This document shows, piece after piece, positions 15,951-23,774 of a stretch of DNA of 64,000 bases. The notes under the pieces are model-generated. The model was not told the origin of the DNA. It made no database searches and was given only the letters and a program-made list of their open reading frames with translations. The position numbers and the translations under genes are program-made. The stretch is from positions 82,502-146,501 of the forward strand of contig JASCOD010000013.1 in assembly GCA_029959615.1 (NCBI GenBank), given 5' to 3'. The stretch's first letter is position 1; each line of letters starts with the position of its first letter. Source of the stretch: Flavobacteriaceae bacterium PS02338 (GTDB lineage Bacteria; Bacteroidota; Bacteroidia; Sphingobacteriales; Sphingobacteriaceae).

Positions 15951-16649
15951 TTATAGTCTACTTCCAATTTCAATTTCGTAGGGAGGTTGGCTTTGTTCAA
16001 ATATTCTGGTCAGTTGAGTCCCTTCTACGGTGATTTGATTTCCAATTCTTCTGATCCAATTGCCTTCTCTTAGACCCACTACTTTAATGTTATTTTGAGT
16101 GAGGAATTCTAATATCCTAGTTTCTCTAGTCTCTCCATTGTGTTTAATTTCTGGGGTTGGATCTAGGTAGTGAGGATTGATATTGAAAGGCACAAGTTCC
16201 ATACATTGAAAACTTGGAGGATATACAATTGGCATGTCATTGGTTGTTTTCATGTTGATGCCACCAATATTACTACCAGCGCTGCATCCTAAATAGGGCT
16301 TACCCTTTTCTACGTTTTCCTTGAGAATATTCATTAACCCAAGTTCATGTAGTGTCTTTACTAACAGAAACGTATTTCCTCCACCAGTAAAAAAACCTTT
16401 TGCATTTTCTATTGCTGCTACTTTATCTTCAAATTCATGGATGCCTTTAACTTTAATACCTAGTTCCAAAAAGAAATCAGCAGCTTTTGCCGTATATTCA
16501 TCATGAGAAATTCCACCTGGACGAGCAAAAGGAATAAAGATGATTTCATCTAGACCTTGATAGAGTTTAATAAGCTCCGGTTTAAGGTAGGCTAGATATT
16601 TTTCTCCGAATAATGTGGAGGTTGAGGCCAGTATGATGTTCATAAGCAT
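15951..16649 (-). CDS. pepE: Dipeptidase E (alpha-aspartyl dipeptidase, S51 family)
   Basis: Cleaves Asp-X dipeptides in the cytosol. In the 232-residue product the nucleophile lies in GCSAGSNIGG (S123), and H160 (NPHYLDP) and E195 (LREGN) have the same spacing as the S120/H157/E192 triad of Salmonella PepE. GFFTGGGNTF upstream is also conserved. The start could be Met1 or Met3. It heads a two-gene operon with the acetyltransferase. Confidence 0.85.
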   Translation of the reverse strand: MLMNIILASTSTLFGEKYLAYLKPELIKLYQGLDEIIFIPFARPGGISHDEYTAKAADFFLELGIKVKGIHEFEDKVAAIENAKGFFTGGGNTFLLVKTLHELGLMNILKENVEKGKPYLGCSAGSNIGGINMKTTNDMPIVYPPSFQCMELVPFNINPHYLDPTPEIKHNGETRETRILEFLTQNNIKVVGLREGNWIRRIGNQITVEGTQLTRIFEQSQPPYEIEIGSRL

Positions 16650-16980
16650 TTAATTAATTACTGCCAAATATAACGAAGCTAAATTTATCGTGTTTAATTT
16701 ATCAACGACTTTCCGTTGTACGTCATTCCCGCGAAGGCGGGAACCACGGAGTGCTCATCTAAGATAATCCTAAAGCGGATTAAAGCCTACTATAGCATTA
16801 CTATTGCTGATCGAGCTGGCAATAATGAGATCAAGTTGAGAACGGTTGCTACTCGAGCTGCTAAAGCGTAATCAGAACAGCTAATACTTTCCTCCACATG
16901 TTACTCGCTTACCTTGACTACTAACTCATGACCATTTATTATAGGTATAATCGTATTTTTGCACTTTAGCATTAATCAAG
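16650..16980. other. Intergenic region with REP-like hairpin and -7 element
   Basis: The gap lies between divergent genes. TTCCCGCGAAGGCGGGAA at 16726-16743 is a perfect seven-base-stem hairpin of REP type. TATTTTTG at 16954-16961 is a good -7 element for the methyltransferase gene, but TTG is missing 19 bases upstream. The middle has a short open stretch ending in TAA near 16870 that could be a decayed gene end; I see no family in it. Confidence 0.5.
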
Positions 16981-18159
16981 ATGGATCAGCACGGAATAGC
17001 CTTTGTAAATGAGATCAAAAAAGCGATAACAGATTCGGCTTTTGTAAAGTTAGCTTTGGGTAATTACAAAGGTACAGAGGAAGGTTTGAAACAGTTGTAC
17101 GTTAAACCTGTCTTGATCAAGAACAAACAGCTATTGGCCTTTAACTACCGCTATAAAACAAGGGATATTTTCAAAAACTTTGAGATTGAGGAAGGGTTGT
17201 CACTTATTAAAGAGTACTTAGCTGGCGATTTCAATGTGGCTACCTTATTTTCTACCAACGAAGAAGTGATTTTGGAGAGAAGTGCTAAAGGTAGCTTTAG
17301 GTTAAGAACCAAACAGCTGGAAGAGAAAAAAGAAGCTAACTTATCTCATAATAAAGAAAAGAAACGATTGATTTTGGCAAAGGACAACCTTTACCTTCAT
17401 GAACTGGGACTTACCGATGAGCAAGGAACGGTATTTAAAAATGCACAGGATAAGTACAAGCAGATTAACCAGTATATTGAAATCTTAAGCTCTTTAATTA
17501 AGGAGCTTCCTCAAGGTACCATTAAAAATGTAGTGGATATGGGTTCGGGCAAGGGCTACCTTACTTTTGCATTGTATGATTATCTGTTAAGCCATCAACA
17601 GAAGGCAAATGTAGTAGGAGTGGAATTTAGAAAGGACATGGTAGATCTCTGTAATAGTATTGCTGCTAAGGCCAATTTTGATCAGCTTTCATTTGTGGAA
17701 GGAACCATCGATAATTACGAAAATGATAAAATTAATTTGCTAATAGCCCTACACGCTTGTGATACGGCTACCGATGATGCCATTTACAAAGGAATTAAAG
17801 CGAATGCAGAACTGATTGTGGTTGCTCCTTGTTGCCATAAGCAGATACGTAGAGAGATTGAGAAAAATAAAGCCCAGAACGATTTAAATTTTCTGACTAA
17901 ACATGGCATATTCTTGGAACGCCAAGCAGAAATGGTCACTGACGGTTTACGTGCTTTAATATTGGAGTATTTTGGCTATAAAACAAAAGTATTTGAGTTT
18001 GTGTCTGATGTACATACGCCTAAGAATGTTTTGGTGGTAGGTATTAGGAATAAGGAGCAAGGAGCAAGGAGTAAAGATGAAATTCTACAAAAAATAAAAG
18101 ATACCAAGGCTTATTTTGGGATTAGTTATCATCATTTAGAAAGGTTACTTGAGCTTTAA
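16981..18159 (+). CDS. Class I SAM-dependent methyltransferase
   Basis: The 392-residue product has an N-terminal part of unknown role and a Rossmann methyltransferase domain beginning with the SAM-binding motif VVDMGSGKGYLTFAL (about residues 184-198), followed by VVGVEFRKDMVDLC and ALHACDTATDD. A VAPCCHKQ motif near residue 280 places it with METTL25/GSTCD-like methyltransferases whose substrate is uncertain. Near the C-terminus the coding DNA contains four heptads at 18046-18073, encoding the linker RNKEQGARSK. Confidence 0.8.
   Translation: MDQHGIAFVNEIKKAITDSAFVKLALGNYKGTEEGLKQLYVKPVLIKNKQLLAFNYRYKTRDIFKNFEIEEGLSLIKEYLAGDFNVATLFSTNEEVILERSAKGSFRLRTKQLEEKKEANLSHNKEKKRLILAKDNLYLHELGLTDEQGTVFKNAQDKYKQINQYIEILSSLIKELPQGTIKNVVDMGSGKGYLTFALYDYLLSHQQKANVVGVEFRKDMVDLCNSIAAKANFDQLSFVEGTIDNYENDKINLLIALHACDTATDDAIYKGIKANAELIVVAPCCHKQIRREIEKNKAQNDLNFLTKHGIFLERQAEMVTDGLRALILEYFGYKTKVFEFVSDVHTPKNVLVVGIRNKEQGARSKDEILQKIKDTKAYFGISYHHLERLLEL
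18046..18073 (+). repeat. Heptad repeats inside a coding region
   Basis: AGGAATA, AGGAGCA, AGGAGCA and AGGAGTA follow one another without gaps. They match the AGGNNNN pattern of the intergenic arrays further on. Because 7 is not a multiple of 3, the encoded residues change register in each unit and form a polar linker. Confidence 0.6.
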
Positions 18160-18266
18160 TATATTATACCTTTTTCATAGTTCCCAAAGAAGGGCGAAAA
18201 CGTCGTCATTGCGAAATATAAAGAGTCTATTAATAATGTTAGCGGAGGACTTAACTTCCTGAATGC

Positions 18267-18869
18267 CTAGCTTTGCACCCTCGCCAGCGGCGGCTGGATT
18301 AAAATATAATTAGTTGTAAATCCAAAGCAAAACACCTCTATTTTTCTTAATAATCTATCTATTTGTTTCATCTGATCATCGGCTATGACAGGACAGCCTG
18401 CACTTTGACCAAATAGGATGTGGGGATAGATCTCGTAATTAGGAACAGGTGTGTAAGAATGCAGTACCACAATTCTCTTAAAGGCATTGCTATTAGATTG
18501 CTCCAATCCATACATTTTGTAATGAATGTTAATGCCCCAATTGCTGTAAGCTCTATTTTTTACCTTGTATTTTCCTAGTGAGGTACAATTGCTACCCACT
18601 TTGTTGCTGAACACTGGTTTTTGGACTGTACTGCTTCCACCTACGCCATGGGCACACATGCCAGCGATGAGCGTTTTCTTTTGTTGAAAATCGTAAACGA
18701 ATAATCTGTTTTTCCCAGAGGGAAGGCTCATGTCAACCATGATACAAATGGTAGTATCTAATTTGTTTTTCTTTGCGAAGGCAAATGCCTCGGAGATTTT
18801 TTCAGCTTTTATGCTTGTTGCTGGTGAAAAAATATTGATGAAGAGTAGCAGTAATTTGAGGTTGATCAT
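18267..18869 (-). CDS. Exported L,D-transpeptidase-like protein (YkuD_2 type)
   Basis: Probable cell-wall or envelope enzyme. The 200-residue product has an N-terminal hydrophobic segment (about residues 3-18) that looks like a signal peptide, AHGVGGSST near residue 74, LHSYTP with H137 and FGQSAGCPVI with C159. The His and SxGC motifs match the catalytic residues of the murein L,D-transpeptidase family. The extreme C-terminus reads into repeat-like DNA. Substrate is unknown. Confidence 0.75.
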   Translation of the reverse strand: MINLKLLLLFINIFSPATSIKAEKISEAFAFAKKNKLDTTICIMVDMSLPSGKNRLFVYDFQQKKTLIAGMCAHGVGGSSTVQKPVFSNKVGSNCTSLGKYKVKNRAYSNWGINIHYKMYGLEQSNSNAFKRIVVLHSYTPVPNYEIYPHILFGQSAGCPVIADDQMKQIDRLLRKIEVFCFGFTTNYILIQPPLARVQS

Positions 18870-19254
18870 ATTTAAAGATAAGGTTTTGTTATTGATTTAG
18901 CTTTTTCAATCTTTATAGATGGAGTATACAAGATTGACAAAGTTTTAGGCATTTTGCGAGGAACAGACTTTTGTTAATTAAACCTGATGGTAAGCGGGTA
19001 TCTCCCGATTTATCGGGAATAGGAGTGGAAAGCAGGACTAGCGTAGCCAAGAAATACTGCCACTCATTTTCAAATCATCTTTAGGCTTTAAACTTTTACT
19101 TTTAACTCGATTTCTGCCAAGCTGTCAGCAGTAGTTTGGATTTTCTTTTACATTTTAACAGCTTTTTTTGACAAAATTCTGCCAAAACCCTATTGGCACA
19201 TCGCTTGTTAATAGGAAGTAGAACTAAAAAATAACAAAAGAAATATATAATAAA
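18870..19254. other. Intergenic region upstream of dnaK
   Basis: It holds a hairpin repeat (TCCCGAT 19003-19009 with ATCGGGA 19012-19018) and, closer to dnaK, an unusual promoter region described separately. No gene is visible on either strand. T-rich DNA fills much of 19130-19170. Confidence 0.5.
19180..19208 (+). promoter_or_regulatory. Sigma-54-like promoter and inverted repeat before dnaK
   Basis: TTGGCAC (19193-19199) followed after five bases by TTGT (19205-19208) resembles the -24/-12 pattern TTGGCAC-N5-TTGC; GG and the downstream G are ten bases apart, as required, but the -12 C is a T. The -24 half also forms the right arm of a perfect inverted repeat TGCCAA-N7-TTGGCA (19180-19198). 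No CIRCE element is seen. The start codon lies 46 bases downstream. Confidence 0.45.
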
Positions 19255-21162
19255 ATGGGAAAAATAATTGGTATAGACTTAGGAACTACGAACTCTTGTG
19301 TTGCGGTAATGGAGGGTAACGAACCTGTGGTTATTGCAAACAGCGAGGGTAAACGTACTACGCCATCTATTGTTGCTTTTACGGAGAACGGTGAGCGCAA
19401 AGTTGGCGAGCCTGCAAAACGTCAGGCAATCACAAACCCAACAAAAACGATCTACTCTATTAAACGCTTTATGGGTAGCAGCTTTGGTGAAGTTGACAAA
19501 GAAGTTGGAAGAGTACCTTATAAAGTGGTAAAAGGTGATAACAACACACCTCGTGTTGAGATTGACGATAGAAAATATACGCCGCAAGAAATTTCGGCAA
19601 TGGTTTTACAGAAAATGAAAAAAACCGCTGAAGATTTCTTAGGTCAAGAAGTTACAGAAGCTGTAATCACAGTTCCTGCTTACTTTAACGATGCGCAACG
19701 TCAGGCTACAAAAGAAGCTGGTGAGATTGCAGGTTTACAGGTAAAACGTATCATTAACGAGCCTACTGCAGCTGCTTTAGCTTACGGTTTAGACAAAGCA
19801 CACAAAGATATGAAAATTGTAGTGTTTGACTGTGGTGGTGGTACGCATGATGTTTCTGTATTAGAGCTTGGTGATGGTGTATTTGAAGTAAAATCTACTG
19901 ATGGTGATACGCACTTAGGTGGTGATGACTTTGACCACATTATCATTGACTGGTTAAACGATGAGTTCAAAGCTGAAAATAACATGGATCTTTCTAAAGA
20001 CCCAATGGCTTTGCAACGTTTAAAAGAAGCTGCTGAGAAAGCTAAAATTGAGTTATCTAGCACAACTTCTACAGAAATTAACTTACCATACATTACTGCT
20101 GACGCTAGCGGCCCTAAACACTTGGTACGTACTTTATCTCGTGCTAAATTTGAGCAATTGGCTGATAGCTTGATCAAACGTACAATCGATCCTTGTAAAT
20201 CTGCTTTGAAAAATGCTGGTTTATCTGTTGGAGATATCGATGAAATTATCTTAGTAGGTGGTTCAACTCGTATCCCTGCAATTCAGGATGCAGTGAAAGC
20301 TTTCTTTGGTAAGGAGCCTTCTAAAGGTGTAAACCCTGATGAGGTGGTAGCAATTGGTGCTGCTATTCAAGGTGGTGTATTAACTGGAGATGTAAAAGAT
20401 GTATTGTTGTTAGATGTTACCCCACTTTCTTTAGGTATCGAAACTATGGGTGGTGTAATGACTAAATTAATCGAGTCTAACACAACTATCCCTACTAAGA
20501 AAACAGAGACTTTCTCTACAGCGGCAGATAGTCAACCATCGGTAGAAATCCACATCTTACAAGGTGAGCGTCCGATGGCAGCTCAAAACCGTACAATTGG
20601 TCGTTTCATGTTAGATGGAATTCCACCAGCACCACGTGGTGTACCTCAAATTGAAGTTGCTTTTGATATTGACGCTAACGGTATCTTACACGTAAGTGCT
20701 AAAGATAAAGCTACCGGTAAAGAGCAAAAAATCCGTATTGAGGCTTCATCTGGTTTAACTGATGCTGAAATTCAGAAAATGAAACAAGAAGCTGAGGCTA
20801 ATGCAGAGGCAGATGCTAAAGCGAAAGAAGAAGTGGATAAAATTAACAGTGCAGATGCTTTGATCTTCTCTACTGAGAAACAGTTGAAGGAGTTTGGTGA
20901 TAAATTATCTGATGATAAAAAAGCACCAATTGAGGAAGGTTTGAAAAAACTAAAAGAAGCTCATGCAGCTCGTAACTTCGCTGATATCGAAGCGGCACAA
21001 ACTGAGTTGCAAAATGCTTGGAATGTTGCTTCTGAAGAGATGTACAAAGCAGGTCAGGAAGGACAACCACAAGGTGATGCTGGGCAAGCTGAACCTCAAC
21101 AAGGTGGTGATACCGTAACTGATGTTGATTACGAAGAAGTAAAAGACGACGAGAAGAAATAA
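19255..21162 (+). CDS. dnaK: Chaperone protein DnaK (Hsp70)
   Basis: ATP-driven chaperone for folding and stress survival in the cytosol. The 635-residue product has the nucleotide-binding domain (about 1-385) with IGIDLGTTNSCVAVMEG, VTVPAYFNDAQRQATK and ILVGGSTRIPAIQ, the linker DVLLLDVTPLSLGIETMGG, the substrate-binding domain, and an acidic tail DVDYEEVKDDEKK. dnaJ and grpE are not adjacent. It is monocistronic, with its own terminator. Confidence 0.98.
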   Translation: MGKIIGIDLGTTNSCVAVMEGNEPVVIANSEGKRTTPSIVAFTENGERKVGEPAKRQAITNPTKTIYSIKRFMGSSFGEVDKEVGRVPYKVVKGDNNTPRVEIDDRKYTPQEISAMVLQKMKKTAEDFLGQEVTEAVITVPAYFNDAQRQATKEAGEIAGLQVKRIINEPTAAALAYGLDKAHKDMKIVVFDCGGGTHDVSVLELGDGVFEVKSTDGDTHLGGDDFDHIIIDWLNDEFKAENNMDLSKDPMALQRLKEAAEKAKIELSSTTSTEINLPYITADASGPKHLVRTLSRAKFEQLADSLIKRTIDPCKSALKNAGLSVGDIDEIILVGGSTRIPAIQDAVKAFFGKEPSKGVNPDEVVAIGAAIQGGVLTGDVKDVLLLDVTPLSLGIETMGGVMTKLIESNTTIPTKKTETFSTAADSQPSVEIHILQGERPMAAQNRTIGRFMLDGIPPAPRGVPQIEVAFDIDANGILHVSAKDKATGKEQKIRIEASSGLTDAEIQKMKQEAEANAEADAKAKEEVDKINSADALIFSTEKQLKEFGDKLSDDKKAPIEEGLKKLKEAHAARNFADIEAAQTELQNAWNVASEEMYKAGQEGQPQGDAGQAEPQQGGDTVTDVDYEEVKDDEKK

Positions 21163-21185
21163 TTTCTAGTCCTAAAATAAAATAG

Positions 21186-21219
21186 AAAGCGTTGCTGATT
21201 ATTCAGTAACGCTTTTTTT
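21186..21219 (+). terminator. Terminator of dnaK
   Basis: AAAGCGTTGCTG (21186-21197) pairs with CAGTAACGCTTT (21204-21215), one G-U pair, and a T run follows. It lies 23 bases after the dnaK stop. Confidence 0.88.
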
Positions 21220-21496
21220 GTGAGTTTCGTCATCGCAAACTTTGCGAAGCAATCTTTGAAAATGAATGTTAGCGTTTCAAGCTAAGTTTAGCTAAGTCCA
21301 TCCCGTACTTGCTTCGGGATCATTCGCAGCTATCTTTTTGCTCAAAATTCTTCATCCTGAGCCCGTGGAAGGACTTCCATTGCAAGAATGCTTCGGCTAT
21401 CTGTTACGATTTATCGGAAAACTCAGCATGACAGTAATATGGGCGTACTTGCAAACAAAAAGTATCTCCGCTACTCTAGGGTTTAGTGAACCAAAT
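21220..21496. other. Repeat-bearing intergenic region
   Basis: Contains a hairpin ATCCCG (21300-21305) / CGGGAT (21315-21320) and, at 21351-21374, a TTCATCCTGAGCCCGTGGAA motif of the common intergenic type CCTGAGC..GAAGGAC. These look like dispersed bacterial repeats. No gene is supported. Confidence 0.45.
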
Positions 21497-22579
21497 CTAA
21501 TTCCTCAACAAATTTGCTTCAACAAATTGACTTAGCTGATCTTCGTTTTTAATTAACTCCTCTAGTAGTTTAAATTGATTTTTAGCCCTATCCAAATTCT
21601 GCTCAGTGTAAGTTGTAGGGTAGTAGATATTCTCGTTGAGAAAGTCGGTTAAAAAGCGTAATGCCTGCATGTAGATCATGTACTTGCCACTAAACAAAAT
21701 CAACTCTTTTTCCGTAGCGGTTAAAATGTCGCCCATTTCCGAAAGGTAACCTTCAACGGTTGCTGCGAAATAGTCTATACGAATGGTAATTTTTGTTAAA
21801 TCCTTCTCGTTTTCAGAAAACTCACAAAGATAAGTGCGCATCATGTCACCTAAATCAGAGATGAATTTACCGGGCATTAAGGTGTCCAAATCGATTACAC
21901 AAATACCTTCAAAAGTATCTTTATCAAGTAAAGCATTGCTAATTTTTGTGTCGTGATGCATTACCCTGTTAGGAAAATCAGCTTTGCTACTGAACCGAAG
22001 ATATTGAGATAATAGGTATTCGAATGCCAAAGCCCTTTCTATTTCTTGGGCTGCTTTGAGTTGATTTGCTTTTGAAGCTTGATTTAAGGCAGTTTTAAAC
22101 TGTTTAAAACGAAGTTCTAAGTCATGAAAGCCAACTATAGTGGGTTTCAGTTTGCTGCTGTCGAAATGATTGAGCAGCCTGCTTAATTTTCCAAATTGCT
22201 TAGCCGCTTCATAAGCTTGCTTGGGAGAACTTAGGGTATCCAGAGCAACTGTACCTGCTACAAATGGACTTAGTCTCCAATGTTCGGTATGATGTATCAA
22301 CATTTCTTCTCCAGAAACAGTTGCTAAAGGAGCAGGAAAAAGGTAATATGGGAAATTAGTTTTCAGGAAATGTGCTACAGATTGAATGTTATTGGCAATA
22401 ACCAATGGATCTGTAAAAACTTTGGTGTTGATCTGTTGTAGTACAAATTTTTCACCGTTGGATAGGTTAGATAACAAATAGGTTCCGTTGATAAGACCGG
22501 AACCTATTTGTTGTATTTTGATGTTTTCTCTAGTAAAGCCGTAAGCTTCTAAAATACTTTCATCAATGGTCAATTCCAT
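21497..22579 (-). CDS. Sugar 1-kinase of the aminoglycoside phosphotransferase fold
   Basis: Probably phosphorylates the anomeric carbon of a sugar. The 360-residue product has the N-lobe GSGLINGTYLLS and FVLQQINTKVF, the catalytic VMHHDTKISNALLD (HxDxxxxN) and the metal-binding VIDLDTLMPG. The LQxINxxVF pattern is that of N-acetylhexosamine 1-kinase relatives. Its start overlaps the end of the nucleotidyltransferase gene by ten bases, so both are co-translated. The exact sugar is unknown. Confidence 0.75.
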   Translation of the reverse strand: MELTIDESILEAYGFTRENIKIQQIGSGLINGTYLLSNLSNGEKFVLQQINTKVFTDPLVIANNIQSVAHFLKTNFPYYLFPAPLATVSGEEMLIHHTEHWRLSPFVAGTVALDTLSSPKQAYEAAKQFGKLSRLLNHFDSSKLKPTIVGFHDLELRFKQFKTALNQASKANQLKAAQEIERALAFEYLLSQYLRFSSKADFPNRVMHHDTKISNALLDKDTFEGICVIDLDTLMPGKFISDLGDMMRTYLCEFSENEKDLTKITIRIDYFAATVEGYLSEMGDILTATEKELILFSGKYMIYMQALRFLTDFLNENIYYPTTYTEQNLDRAKNQFKLLEELIKNEDQLSQFVEANLLRN

Positions 22580-23469
22580 AATTTTTCTGGATAGTTACCA
22601 TTTTTCACAAGCTCGTCAATACTTGCTTGAACCAATGGCTTATCTTCTTTATAGGTAACTCCAAACCACTGATTGTCGGTTGGTACTACTTTAAATGAAG
22701 CTTTATTGTGCTTAACCAAATGTTCGCCAATTAACGGGATGAAAAACTCAGCTTTTGGTTTATCCTTGTTTTCACTTGCGAAGGTTCTAAATAAATCTTC
22801 GGTGATTTGAAACACTGCCGGAGTGAAGCCCCAAAAATTCATCGATACAGGTGTGTCAAAATCAAGAGGGAATTCTTTTTCACCTTCTTCATACACAATG
22901 GCATCATCTTTCTTGTAAACTTTCGTTCTCTCCACAATTTCTGTCAAATTTCCTGCTTCATCAGCTTTGCAAACACCTCTAGAAACAGCACCGAAGTCTG
23001 ATAATGTTTTACCAATTTTGTAGCCAATGATAGAATAAGTCTCATCGTTTACCTCTGAGTTTAGGAAATCTGCCATCTTTTTAAAAGCATCGTAACCATA
23101 AAAATCATCAGCGTTAATTACACAGAAAGGCTCTTTAATCAGTTTTCTTGCAGATAGGATGGCATGTGCCGTACCCCAAGGCTTTTCTCTGTAGATTTCC
23201 TCTTCAATGCCAAATTGTTTAAGATCAAAATTTTGGTATACGTAATCTACTTCTATTTTACCTTTAAGTTTGCCGTCAAAGATAGATCTGAAGTTGTCAG
23301 CAAATTCTTCTTTGATGATAAATACTACTTTTCCAAATCCAGCTTTAATTGCATCATATATAGAATAATCGATAATGGTTTCTCCATTAGGTCCAAAACC
23401 ATCTATTTGTTTCATGCTCCCATAGCGACTTGCCATTCCGGCAGCCAAAATAAGTAAGGTTGGTTTCAT
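22570..23469 (-). CDS. Sugar-1-phosphate nucleotidyltransferase
   Basis: Likely makes an NDP-sugar from NTP and sugar-1-phosphate. The 299-residue product begins with LLILAAGMASRYGSMKQ (nucleotide-binding GxxxRxG...K loop), FGPNGETIIDYSIYDA, and CVINADDFYG (metal-binding Asp). The overlap with the sugar kinase suggests a salvage route: free sugar to sugar-1-phosphate to nucleotide sugar. Product identity is not readable from the sequence. Confidence 0.78.
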   Translation of the reverse strand: MKPTLLILAAGMASRYGSMKQIDGFGPNGETIIDYSIYDAIKAGFGKVVFIIKEEFADNFRSIFDGKLKGKIEVDYVYQNFDLKQFGIEEEIYREKPWGTAHAILSARKLIKEPFCVINADDFYGYDAFKKMADFLNSEVNDETYSIIGYKIGKTLSDFGAVSRGVCKADEAGNLTEIVERTKVYKKDDAIVYEEGEKEFPLDFDTPVSMNFWGFTPAVFQITEDLFRTFASENKDKPKAEFFIPLIGEHLVKHNKASFKVVPTDNQWFGVTYKEDKPLVQASIDELVKNGNYPEKLWN

Positions 23470-23774
23470 TAACTGTTTAGTTTTTAAATGAATATTAAGT
23501 TGTCAAAGTTAAGTTTTAGAATCCAAAAAGCCCACCTCCTTTTGATTTAGTTATACAACTTTTTTCTCTACATCGTATAAAAATATACCAGATGCAATTG
23601 CTGTTGTTATTTAAGGATGAATGGCAATCTTTTATCGGACTTTTCACTAAACTATTTTTGCTTTGTTTTGGTTTGCTTTCTTGCTCAATTCTTTTGTTTT
23701 CTTTTTCTTTAGTTTCTTCATATTTAGTGTGTAGCAGGCTTTAAAAACGGAAGTAAAATACCTAAATTTACCAT
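23470..23774. other. Intergenic region, T-rich, no gene
   Basis: The gap separates divergent genes. Bases 23640-23725 are an unusually T-rich run on the + strand. I see no confident promoter, repeat or small gene here. Confidence 0.4.

Noticed and set aside
16795..16870. Short open stretch ending in ATRAAKA and a stop between pepE and the methyltransferase gene
   Set aside because: About 25 codons without a start or a family match; too short to call a gene remnant with any confidence.
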